From assembly GCA_018065225.1 (NCBI GenBank), contig JAGHTS010000084.1, positions 1-14,163 of the forward strand: DNA of 14,163 nucleotides, written 5' to 3'. Position 1 is the first letter of the stretch; every line of letters begins with the position of its first letter. A program made the position numbers and the translations under genes. This stretch comes from Candidatus Phascolarctobacterium caballi. GTDB lineage: Bacteria; Bacillota; Negativicutes; Acidaminococcales; Acidaminococcaceae. The notes beneath the pieces are model-generated. The model was not told the origin of the DNA and searched no databases. It was given only the letters and a program-made list of their open reading frames with translations. Shown in pieces: positions 1 to 6,792 of the stretch.

Positions 1-7
1 GTCAAAG

Positions 8-48
8 TAAAAGTTACGTAACATTTGCTAAATGTTACGTAACCTTTA
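8..48. promoter_or_regulatory. Operator-like inverted repeat of two GTTACGTAAC palindromes
   Basis: The 10-bp perfect palindrome GTTACGTAAC occurs twice, at 13-22 and 34-43. The pair sits in a larger perfect inverted repeat with 14-bp arms (13-26 and 30-43) around a 3-nt centre, GCT. The symmetry extends to 8-26/30-48 with one mismatch (A12 against C44). The palindrome centres are 21 bp apart, about two helical turns, as expected for two dimers of one regulator bound on the same DNA face. A TATAAT on the minus strand (55-50) directly precedes it in the leftward direction, so the repeat would cover the start of a leftward transcript whose gene is outside the window. The regulator is not identifiable from the site. 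A hairpin role in RNA is also possible. Confidence 0.6.
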
Positions 49-49
49 A

Positions 50-55
50 ATTATA
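50..55 (-). promoter_or_regulatory. Possible -10 box (TATAAT) of a leftward promoter
   Basis: The minus strand reads a perfect TATAAT here, beyond the gyrA terminator and immediately before the double palindrome. No good -35 hexamer lies at 16-18 bp. The best is TTAAAA (80-75 on the minus strand) at 19 bp, which is weak and too far. In AT-rich DNA a chance TATAAT is likely, so this is tentative. If real, it drives a gene to the left of the window and would be controlled by the adjacent palindromes. Confidence 0.25.
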
Positions 56-107
56 TTTTTTGTGTTTTTAGGAGTTTTAAAATAGAAATATCCAATAGTG
101 AATGTGC

Positions 108-162
108 CAAACGTTATCGTTTGAAGAAGAAACTTATCGCGCGTGCGGACAATATGTTCCGC
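108..162. other. Two small hairpins in the gene-free left end
   Basis: A 6-bp stem, CAAACG (108-113) with CGTTTG (118-123), closes a TTAT tetraloop. A second stem, GCGGA (145-149) with TCCGC (158-162), has an 8-nt loop. Both precede the strong hairpin at 168-201. Read on the plus strand, this could be a short structured RNA ending at that terminator. Read on the minus strand, it is sequence past the end of the gyrA transcript. An AGGAG at 70-74 on the plus strand has no ATG, GTG or TTG at a usable distance. Nothing recognisable as an RNA family was seen. Confidence 0.25.
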
Positions 163-167
163 AATAT

Positions 168-201
168 AAAAACCCTCCACGCATTGCGTGGAGGGTTTTT
201 T
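168..201 (-). terminator. Strong bidirectional rho-independent terminator after gyrA
   Basis: A perfect 10-bp GC-rich stem, CCCTCCACGC (173-182) with GCGTGGAGGG (186-195), encloses the loop ATT. Five A-T pairs extend it (A168-172 with T196-200). In the minus direction the stem starts about 19 nt past the gyrA stop and is followed by TTTTTATATT, so it ends the whole dnaN-to-gyrA array. On the plus strand the following T tract (TTTTTTATTTATTG) is longer, so it can also stop rightward transcription entering gyrA from the left. Confidence 0.93.
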
Positions 202-214
202 ATTTATTGTTTTT

Positions 215-2728
215 TTATTCTTTAAACAATTCGCCTTGATTTACATTGTCTTTGGGCTGTTCAACAGTTTCTGCGGTTTCGTCATACTGCACCGTCGCCA
301 AAGTAACCACCTTATCCCCTTCAGCCAAAGTCATTACTTTTACGCCCTGCGTGTTTCTGCCCGTACTCCGCATATTGGCATCATAACGGATAATAATGCC
401 GTTGGCGGTAATCATTAAAATTTCCTGATCGGGAACAATAATCCGCATCCCCACAACCGCACCTGTCTTCGGCGTCATGTTGATATTTTTCAAACCGACA
501 CCGCCACGTTTTTGTTTTTTGTATGCTGTTACCGTAGTCCGCTTGCCAATACCGTTTTCCGTAACCGTCAACACATCACATTCCATATCCTTGACACAAT
601 CCATACTTACCACATAATCACCCTCACGCAAACTGATACCCCTTACTCCGTGAGTTGCCCTGCCCATAGGACGCACATCTGTTTCGCTGAAATGAATTGC
701 CATACCGTCATGTGTTGCCAAGAAAATTTCGTTTGCCCCATCCGTCAGTTTGACACTAATCAATTCTTCTTTTTCGTCCAAATTAATAGCAATCATTCCA
801 ACCCTGCGGATGGCTTTAAACTCGCTTAAAGTTGTCTTCTTCACCGTACCTAAATTGGTAGCCATAAACATATACATGTCTTCGCTAAATGCTTTAACCG
901 GAATTAATGTTGTAATGCTCTCGTCCGGTGGCAATTCCAAAATATTTACCAATGGTGTGCCTTTGGCAGTACGGCTGGCTTCAGGAATTTCCCATCCGCG
1001 TTTACGGTAAACTTTGCCTTTATTCGTAAAGAACAAAATGTCCTGCTTGTTCCGTGCCAAAACCAAATGCTGGCTTTCGTCATCGGCTTTTTTGCTGCCG
1101 CCAATCTTACCCATACCGCCACGCTTCTGATTACGGAAATTTTCCAAAGACTGACGTTTGATATATCCCTGTTGCGAAATTGTCACCACAATATCCTCGT
1201 CCGCAATATAATCCTCTGCATTCATTTCGGTGGCTTCCCCCACAATCTCCGTACGGCGTTCGTCACCAAAACGTTTGACTACATCTGCCAATTCTTCTTT
1301 GATAATACCCAAAACTTTTTTCTCGTCTGCCAAAACGCTTTCCAACCAGTCAATAGTTTCCATCACATCCACATATTCATCATCAATCTTTTGACGTTCC
1401 AACCCGGTCAGGCGTTGCAGTTTCATATCCAAAATTGCCTGTGCCTGACGCTCGCTTAAAGCAAACTTTTCACACAAAGATTTCTTGGCAATATCCGCTG
1501 TCTGACTGGCACGGATAGTGGCAATAATAGCATCAATATGGTCAAGGGCAATTTTAAACCCTTCCAAAATATGCGCCCTGTCCTGAGCTTTTGCCAATTC
1601 AAAACGGCTGCGGCGTGTTACAACTTCTTTTTGATGGTCAAGATAATGCACCAAAATCTGTTTTAAGCTTAGTACGCAGGGCTGATTGTTCACTAATGCT
1701 AAATTAATAATACCAAAACTGCTTTGCAACGCTGTATGCTTAAATAGATTATTTTGCACAACTTCCGGTACCGCACCCATTTTCAAGTCAATAACAATCC
1801 GCATACCCCTGCGGTCCGATTCATCACGCAAATCACTGATGCCGTCCAAAGTGCCATCCTTAACCAATTCTGCCATATTTTCAATTAGGCGTGCCTTGTT
1901 CACCTGATACGGAATTTCTGTAACAACAATCCTCTTCCGTCCGTTTGATTTGGGAATATCCTCAAAATGTGCCCTGCTCTTAATCTTAATAACACCACGT
2001 CCGGTTGCATATGCCTGACGTATACCTTCCGTCCCCAAAATCATTGCTCCCGTCGGAAAGTCAGGACCCTTAATTGCTGTCATCAACTGATCCAAATCTA
2101 CATCCGGATCATCAATCAACATATCCAAACCCTTAACAACTTCCGTCAAATTATGCGGTGGAATATTGGTTGCCATACCAACCGCAATACCTGCACTGCC
2201 ATTAATCAAAATTGCCGGCACCTTGCTGGGCAAAACAGTCGGTTCTTTCAAACTTTCGTCATAATTGGGAACAAAATCAACTGTGTCCTTATCAATGTCT
2301 TCCAACATTGATTCGGCAACTTTGCTCATCCTCACTTCCGTATAACGCATAGCCGCCGGACTGTCGCCGTCCACACTACCAAAGTTTCCATGTCCGTCCG
2401 CCAACATATAGCGGGTGTTAAAATCTTGTGCAAGACGCACTATTGCAGCATACACACTGACATCACCATGGGGATGAAATTTACCAAGTACTTCACCGAC
2501 TATACGGGCAGATTTTTTATAGGGCTTGTTGCTTGCCATCCCCGCTTCCTGCATCGCATACAAAATACGACGATGTACAGGTTTCAAACCATCCCGCACA
2601 TCCGGCAAAGCACGCTGTACAATGACACTCATGGCGTAATCAATATAGGACTTACGCATCTCCTCTTCCAAAAATACAGGTACAACCTTGCCCGTACCAT
2701 TATCTTCTAATATAGTTTCGTCTGACAT
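215..2728 (-). CDS. gyrA: DNA gyrase subunit A
   Basis: GyrA is the breakage-reunion subunit of gyrase (A2B2), which introduces negative supercoils using ATP hydrolysed by GyrB. The 837-aa length is normal. The N-terminal winged-helix/tower region carries the catalytic tyrosine Tyr129 in AAMRYTEVRM (E. coli Tyr122) and the conserved Ile181 in GSAGIAVGMA. The C-terminal beta-pinwheel region begins with the GyrA box QKRGGMG at 534-540, which marks gyrase rather than topoisomerase IV ParC. In the quinolone region (HPHGDVSVYAAIVRLAQ), the residues matching E. coli Ser83 and Asp87 are Val90 and Ala94, which is unusual. The start ATG is preceded by AGGAGG with a 5-nt spacer. The gene follows the heptosyltransferase by 31 nt and is the last gene before the terminator. 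It is separated from gyrB by ten genes. Confidence 0.98.
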   Translation of the reverse strand: MSDETILEDNGTGKVVPVFLEEEMRKSYIDYAMSVIVQRALPDVRDGLKPVHRRILYAMQEAGMASNKPYKKSARIVGEVLGKFHPHGDVSVYAAIVRLAQDFNTRYMLADGHGNFGSVDGDSPAAMRYTEVRMSKVAESMLEDIDKDTVDFVPNYDESLKEPTVLPSKVPAILINGSAGIAVGMATNIPPHNLTEVVKGLDMLIDDPDVDLDQLMTAIKGPDFPTGAMILGTEGIRQAYATGRGVIKIKSRAHFEDIPKSNGRKRIVVTEIPYQVNKARLIENMAELVKDGTLDGISDLRDESDRRGMRIVIDLKMGAVPEVVQNNLFKHTALQSSFGIINLALVNNQPCVLSLKQILVHYLDHQKEVVTRRSRFELAKAQDRAHILEGFKIALDHIDAIIATIRASQTADIAKKSLCEKFALSERQAQAILDMKLQRLTGLERQKIDDEYVDVMETIDWLESVLADEKKVLGIIKEELADVVKRFGDERRTEIVGEATEMNAEDYIADEDIVVTISQQGYIKRQSLENFRNQKRGGMGKIGGSKKADDESQHLVLARNKQDILFFTNKGKVYRKRGWEIPEASRTAKGTPLVNILELPPDESITTLIPVKAFSEDMYMFMATNLGTVKKTTLSEFKAIRRVGMIAINLDEKEELISVKLTDGANEIFLATHDGMAIHFSETDVRPMGRATHGVRGISLREGDYVVSMDCVKDMECDVLTVTENGIGKRTTVTAYKKQKRGGVGLKNINMTPKTGAVVGMRIIVPDQEILMITANGIIIRYDANMRSTGRNTQGVKVMTLAEGDKVVTLATVQYDETAETVEQPKDNVNQGELFKE

Positions 2729-2759
2729 TTTTCCTCCTAAAATTTTTATAATCTATAAT

Positions 2760-4040
2760 TTATTTATCTTTTATGTCTTTAAGTAATTTCTTAACCTTAT
2801 CCAAAACCATTTCCGCTGTAATTTGTTTGCTACATTCCCATTGTCTGGGTGTGTTTTGATATATAGGACAGGATGTATACAAATATGGTTGTTTTGGATA
2901 TTTCATATCATTCCAACAGCCATGGCATACTTCTGTATTGATTACCCGATATGGTGTATAAAATTCGCTGTGCGGAAGTGAAAAACCACTAATCATAACC
3001 ACAGGTTTACCACAAGCCCAAGCCAGCCAAGAAAGTCCGCTTGCCATCCCAACAAAAAACTTTGCACCGCATATTGTATTTATCCGATCCTGCAATGGCA
3101 AAAATCCCGTCATATCTTCGCAACCGTTTTTCATCAAGTCATCATAATGGTCATCATTTTTTATACCATCACCATCAATACAAATTACCCTGTACCCTTT
3201 ATCTTTTAGAAACTTTACCACCTTGCCCCATCCAAAAGGATTATGCCAACTTTTACACGGCTCTGAACCATGCAAACTGATACAAACATAAGGGTCTTTA
3301 ATAACAGATTTTCGTCCGCGGGCAACTAATTTAGGTGTAAATTCTTGCAGTGGCATTACCCCTAAAATATCCGCTGAATTTTTTATCATGCCTGTTAATC
3401 TTAAATCTTCCTTTTGTGTTGACATATTTTTAGGATATCCTACTTCATAATAATAAGTGACATAAATATCCTTTGGTAATTTTTCCCACACATTTATTGG
3501 AAATTTACCCTCATTGTCAATTTTTTCGCCTGCAATAAAATGAATGTCTTTAAATACTGGCTCAAAAATTTCTACAAAACGCTTCATCATTGTTATATAT
3601 ACATTACATTGATGTTGCTTCCTAAATTCTTCAATATGCGTCATAAAACAAATGGCATCACCCATACCATTAGTATTCATCATTTCTATATGCACATTTT
3701 TCCCCTTTGGGTCAAATTTATGATGAAAAATTTCCTTGCCGTCTTTAGTAACACTGATGTCAAAATGAATGTGATAGCACCTTTCAGACACTGCAAGAAT
3801 ACCTTTTTCATCCTTTTTGGCAACCACCGGTTTAACTCCTGCGCCAGTATCAGAATCAAAACATTTCACTTCATAAGTATGCCCCGCCAATAGTTCATTG
3901 GCAATAAAAACTCTTGCTCCCGAATTAAAATCATACTTTATCCCCTTAATCCCTGTCTCAAATCTGACTTCTCCCGCGTCAAAGTCGTACATAATTTCAT
4001 AACTTCCATCTGGAAGTTGTGATTGTTTGCTTACCAACAT
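2760..4040 (-). CDS. Autotransporter-type protein O-heptosyltransferase (Aah/TibC family)
   Basis: This 426-aa protein resembles the strand-loop-strand autotransporter O-heptosyltransferases (Aah, TibC). In that family the enzyme adds heptose from ADP-heptose to serines of AIDA-like autotransporters in the cytoplasm before export. An N-terminal beta-rich region (about 1-110, including IKYDFNSGARV at 34-44) is followed by a GT9-like heptosyltransferase fold. That fold shows NTNGMGDAI (122-130), SLHGSEPCKSWHNPFGW (255-271) and GMASGLSWLAWACGKPVVMI (331-350). Near the C terminus lie four cysteines, Cys372, Cys375, Cys391 and Cys403 (CX2C-X15-C-X11-C), like the iron-finger of TibC. The ATG has GAGGAGG upstream. 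It starts 24 nt after the alkD-like gene. No acceptor autotransporter is in the window, so the substrate is unknown. The family call is from remembered resemblance; a related LPS-type glycosyltransferase is the alternative. Confidence 0.8.
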   Translation of the reverse strand: MLVSKQSQLPDGSYEIMYDFDAGEVRFETGIKGIKYDFNSGARVFIANELLAGHTYEVKCFDSDTGAGVKPVVAKKDEKGILAVSERCYHIHFDISVTKDGKEIFHHKFDPKGKNVHIEMMNTNGMGDAICFMTHIEEFRKQHQCNVYITMMKRFVEIFEPVFKDIHFIAGEKIDNEGKFPINVWEKLPKDIYVTYYYEVGYPKNMSTQKEDLRLTGMIKNSADILGVMPLQEFTPKLVARGRKSVIKDPYVCISLHGSEPCKSWHNPFGWGKVVKFLKDKGYRVICIDGDGIKNDDHYDDLMKNGCEDMTGFLPLQDRINTICGAKFFVGMASGLSWLAWACGKPVVMISGFSLPHSEFYTPYRVINTEVCHGCWNDMKYPKQPYLYTSCPIYQNTPRQWECSKQITAEMVLDKVKKLLKDIKDK

Positions 4041-4064
4041 AATTAAAATTCCTCCTCGTACTAT

Positions 4065-4739
4065 TCAGTACTTTAATTTTCTTAAATATTCTTTCCTATC
4101 TTCCGCAACTCTAAAACTTTCACGTGCTTTTTGAATTGCTTTATTATGTGTCCAACTCTCTAATTTCTGTTTTTCAAAATAAGGCAAAACTGCTTCATAT
4201 TGTTTGGCTGCCGCTTCCGCAAAGAACCACGCCTGCATCATACGGACATAATATTCTTCACTTTGGATTTTTGCCACCCAGTCCAAATACTTTTTTTGAA
4301 AATCTTTGTCCAAAAAATGTACCAACAACATCTCTATGCCAAAACGCATAGTATATGTTTTATCAGACTGAAGCCAAACAGAAATTTCTTTTATCAGTTC
4401 CTTGTGATATTTGACAAAAATTTTCGGTCTTAACAAATCACAAGTCGCCCAATTATTCACATAGGGTAAAAATTTATTCACTGCCGCCAAACATTGTCCG
4501 TAATCTTTTAACCCTGACAACAAAATGGCGTGTAACTGGTTTTCTTCATAATATTGGTGGGGTAACTTTTGTAAAAATGTTGCTGCTGTTTGTTCGTCCA
4601 ACTCTTGGGCAAACTTCCGCAACACGGGTACCCGTACACCAATGATTGTTTGCTTGTCAATTGTAGGAATTAATTTACTGTGGAACTCACGATATTTTTT
4701 ATCTTGCAAAGCAAACAACTGCTTTTGAATGTTGGTCAT
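4065..4739 (-). CDS. DNA alkylation repair protein, AlkD-like HEAT-repeat glycosylase
   Basis: This 224-aa all-helical protein fits the AlkD family (COG4912), HEAT-like-repeat DNA glycosylases that release bulky or cationic N3- and N7-alkylpurines. Family signatures visible are NNWATCDLL (95-103), with Trp97 and Asp101 matching AlkD Trp109 and Asp113, then YYVRMMQAWFFAEAA and HNKAIQKARES near the C terminus. The length is normal for the family. Its ATG overlaps the stop of the fic gene as ATGA, which implies translational coupling to Fic. Some family members lack glycosylase activity; here the key Trp and Asp are kept, so activity is plausible. The substrate cannot be told from sequence. Confidence 0.85.
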   Translation of the reverse strand: MTNIQKQLFALQDKKYREFHSKLIPTIDKQTIIGVRVPVLRKFAQELDEQTAATFLQKLPHQYYEENQLHAILLSGLKDYGQCLAAVNKFLPYVNNWATCDLLRPKIFVKYHKELIKEISVWLQSDKTYTMRFGIEMLLVHFLDKDFQKKYLDWVAKIQSEEYYVRMMQAWFFAEAAAKQYEAVLPYFEKQKLESWTHNKAIQKARESFRVAEDRKEYLRKLKY

Positions 4740-5482
4740 GACAAAGTAATGCCTAAATCTTTAGCCAATTCCAGCAAACGCTGTTCTTCTACTTTAAACA
4801 CAAAATCTGCAAACGTTTCCAATTTATTATGAACAGCATATTCTTCCAATGCCTTGTAATATTCTAATTTATTCTCTTTGGCGATAGAAACTGGAAACAA
4901 TCCTTTTCGCATTAACTGAAAATTCATTAACAAACGGCAAATTCTGCCATTACCATCGGGAAAAGGATGTATCCGCACAAATTCCGCATGCGTCCACGCC
5001 GCCAATTGGATAACATTCAATTTTTTATCATTAACAGACAAATCTGCAAAAAATTTCTGCACCTCTGCATACATCTGTTCCGGTTCTGGCGGTCGGTACA
5101 TAGCACCGGTTATCCGCACATTATGATTACGGAAAACTCCACCTTGAAAAATATTTTTCACCAAAATTTCGTGTAAATCTTTTACAACATCTGCCGATAA
5201 AGGAACATTTTGGGCAATAAGTTTTTGCATATATCTGTATGCCTGTTCATGGTTGACTGTTTCATAAATTTCCCGCAGTTCCTTACCCTGCACGGATAAT
5301 TTGTCTTCAAGGACAATTTTTGTTTCCATCAAAGTTAAAGTATTTCCCTCAATGGCGGTGGAATTATGCGTATATTCCACTGCAAAAGCAGTGTCCAACT
5401 TTTCCTGAAACAACTTGTCTTTTTTGTTATATTCTGTTTTTATCACTTCTGCCCATTGCAAAAGTTTTTGAAAATCTTGCAT
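4736..5482 (-). CDS. Fic family protein with N-terminal autoinhibitory helix (AMP-transferase)
   Basis: The Fic domain catalyses transfer of AMP (or another phosphate-containing group) from a nucleotide to a hydroxyl of a target protein. The full active motif HPFPDGNGR is at 172-180, with catalytic His172, acidic Asp176 and anion-binding Asn178/Arg180. The N-terminal region carries STAIEG at 41-46, a match to the inhibitory [S/T]xxxE[G/N] motif, so Glu45 would block productive ATP binding. This makes it a class II Fic protein, self-inhibited until relieved. The 248-aa length is compact, ending in a helical tail with no obvious DNA-binding domain. It begins 11 nt after the GNAT gene. AAAGGA nearly touches the ATG, and GGGGAG lies 14 nt further up, so the ribosome site is not ideal. 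The target protein is unknown. Confidence 0.92.
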   Translation of the reverse strand: MQDFQKLLQWAEVIKTEYNKKDKLFQEKLDTAFAVEYTHNSTAIEGNTLTLMETKIVLEDKLSVQGKELREIYETVNHEQAYRYMQKLIAQNVPLSADVVKDLHEILVKNIFQGGVFRNHNVRITGAMYRPPEPEQMYAEVQKFFADLSVNDKKLNVIQLAAWTHAEFVRIHPFPDGNGRICRLLMNFQLMRKGLFPVSIAKENKLEYYKALEEYAVHNKLETFADFVFKVEEQRLLELAKDLGITLS

Positions 5483-5493
5483 TCCTTTATTCT

Positions 5494-6120
5494 TTACTCC
5501 CCGAACAACTGCCCCGGCAATTTTAATTTTTCCTTATACGGAAAACTTGCCTCATATTTTGCAAAACCATCTGTGTCATTCACGCAAACAAAATATCCTT
5601 TCGGGTCATGATATACACCTTTTACACCGTCAAGAAATCCCGTTTGCAATTCCTTTGCCAAAAAATAATCCGCATCCCAATCATCGGCATAATGAATTCC
5701 CAAATTTTTGGCAGGCACAAACCCTGCCTTGCCATAAAAATCAATATTACCAGCCATCGCCACCGCACCTACACCCATCTCTTTTGCTTTTGTCAACGCA
5801 AAATTCAAAAGTGCCAAGCCGTAACCCTGTCTTTTATATTGCGTGGCAATACTTATCGGCCCAAATGTCATAATTGGCAATGTTTTTCCATCTTCCAATT
5901 CCAACTCGGCACGGACAAACATTATCTGCCCGATAATTTTTCCGCCAACTTCCATCACCAAAGCCAATTCAGGCACATAATCTTTTGCACCACGAAAACA
6001 ATGTAAAACGTAATGCTCTTGACAACCGGGACGGTACACATTCCAAAACGCATCCCGTACCAGTTCTTCCACAACACGATAATCTTTTTTCTGTTCTTGC
6101 CGTATCAAATAGTTTTGCAT
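5494..6120 (-). CDS. GNAT family N-acetyltransferase (YhbS/COG3153-like)
   Basis: This 208-aa protein has a GNAT fold, which moves acetyl from acetyl-CoA to an amine. The acetyl-CoA-binding motif A is seen as QYKRQGYGLALL at 94-105 (the R/Q-x-x-G-x-G/A pattern), preceded by the beta-strand TFGPISIA. A typical later GNAT element, FYGKAGF, is at 128-134. The C-terminal part, from about 140, resembles the COG3153 predicted acetyltransferases. AAAGG lies 8 nt before the ATG. It sits 11 nt after hepT and 11 nt before fic. GNAT enzymes can be toxins acting on aminoacyl-tRNA, but those are usually shorter and paired with a DNA-binding antitoxin, which is absent here. The substrate cannot be assigned. 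Confidence 0.85.
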   Translation of the reverse strand: MQNYLIRQEQKKDYRVVEELVRDAFWNVYRPGCQEHYVLHCFRGAKDYVPELALVMEVGGKIIGQIMFVRAELELEDGKTLPIMTFGPISIATQYKRQGYGLALLNFALTKAKEMGVGAVAMAGNIDFYGKAGFVPAKNLGIHYADDWDADYFLAKELQTGFLDGVKGVYHDPKGYFVCVNDTDGFAKYEASFPYKEKLKLPGQLFGE

Positions 6121-6131
6121 AAGTTTAACCT

Positions 6132-6482
6132 TTATTTTTCTTCTGCGAGTATTTTTTCACAAGTTTGCCTTAATTTAGGAATATCTTTACAAGCGGTTTC
6201 CCATAATAACTTAATATTAACACTACCATAATGATGACCAATAATATTTCGCATAGAATACATTTCCGCCCAATCTTCCGAAGTGTGTAATTGCTTAAAT
6301 TCAGAACTCAAAGAATTTGCTAATTCCCCTATTTGAAAAATTGTATGACAACAGGCATTAAAAAGCACCCCGTCATCAGAAAGTAATTTTGGAGACAGAC
6401 GATAATCAGTCATTTCTTTCTCCATTATTTTGCATTGATATAAAATGTTTTCTAAAATATGTTTGTCTTTATCATTAACCAT
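6132..6482 (-). CDS. hepT: HepT-like HEPN toxin (predicted RNase)
   Basis: This 116-aa helical HEPN-domain protein matches the toxin half of MntA/HepT toxin-antitoxin systems. The active motif RX4HXY is complete: Arg78, His83 and Tyr85 in RNIIGHHYG. In characterised pairs the HEPN toxin cuts RNA, and the partner nucleotidyltransferase blocks it by adding AMP to the Tyr of this motif. The start ATG lies inside the 3' end of mntA (8-nt overlap), so the two are translationally coupled. GGACGG upstream is only a weak ribosome site. The gene is intact and motif-complete, so it is probably active. It ends in a charged ILAEEK tail. Confidence 0.88.
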   Translation of the reverse strand: MVNDKDKHILENILYQCKIMEKEMTDYRLSPKLLSDDGVLFNACCHTIFQIGELANSLSSEFKQLHTSEDWAEMYSMRNIIGHHYGSVNIKLLWETACKDIPKLRQTCEKILAEEK

Positions 6483-6780
6483 AAATCATAACACCGTCCT
6501 TTTGAATAGCCTCTAACAAATAGGGCTGAACTTTTGTATATTCGTCAGGAAACAAAACTATATCTACATTGGACTGCAATGCTTTTTTCATATCGCCTAC
6601 CATAATGCCAAATTGCAATAACGATTTAAGGTTAGGAGCATCAATATAAAAGTCATAATCGCTATTATCTTGATTATCACCCCTCGCCCGTGAACCAAAC
6701 AAAATTACCTTATTCAATTTATATTTTTCTATTACATCTGCAATTTGCAAACGCAATTTTTCACATGACTGTTTGTCCAT
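6475..6780 (-). CDS. mntA: MntA-like minimal nucleotidyltransferase (antitoxin)
   Basis: This 101-aa minimal nucleotidyltransferase has the polymerase-beta-type signature GSX10DXD: Gly29-Ser30 in FGSRARG, then Asp41 and Asp43 in DYDFYID. Asp73 in NVDIVLF is the likely third metal ligand. In MntA/HepT systems this enzyme uses ATP to modify the HEPN toxin, neutralising it. It is the upstream gene of the pair, as is common, with AAGGA 6 nt before the ATG and 12 nt after the DUF805 gene. All catalytic residues are present, so a working antitoxin is expected. Its order and overlap with hepT are the main support for a toxin-antitoxin role. Confidence 0.9.
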   Translation of the reverse strand: MDKQSCEKLRLQIADVIEKYKLNKVILFGSRARGDNQDNSDYDFYIDAPNLKSLLQFGIMVGDMKKALQSNVDIVLFPDEYTKVQPYLLEAIQKDGVMIYG

Positions 6781-6792
6781 AATTTTCCTTTT

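Noticed and set aside
43..231. Open plus-strand frame through the left end, with an AGGAG at 70-74
   Set aside because: There is no ATG, GTG or TTG at a workable distance from AGGAG in this frame. The frame runs through the terminator hairpin, and the peptide resembles nothing known. It is treated as non-coding.
2729..2759. Possible promoter for gyrA alone in the 31-nt gap (TATAAA-like sequence)
   Set aside because: The gap is AT-rich and no -35 element at proper spacing is evident. The TATA-like string is expected by chance, so no promoter is called.
5494..6482. GNAT acetyltransferase and HEPN protein as a GNAT-type toxin-antitoxin pair
   Set aside because: GNAT toxins pair with small ribbon-helix-helix DNA-binding antitoxins. 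HepT here has its matching MntA partner, and the GNAT resembles a general COG3153 enzyme.
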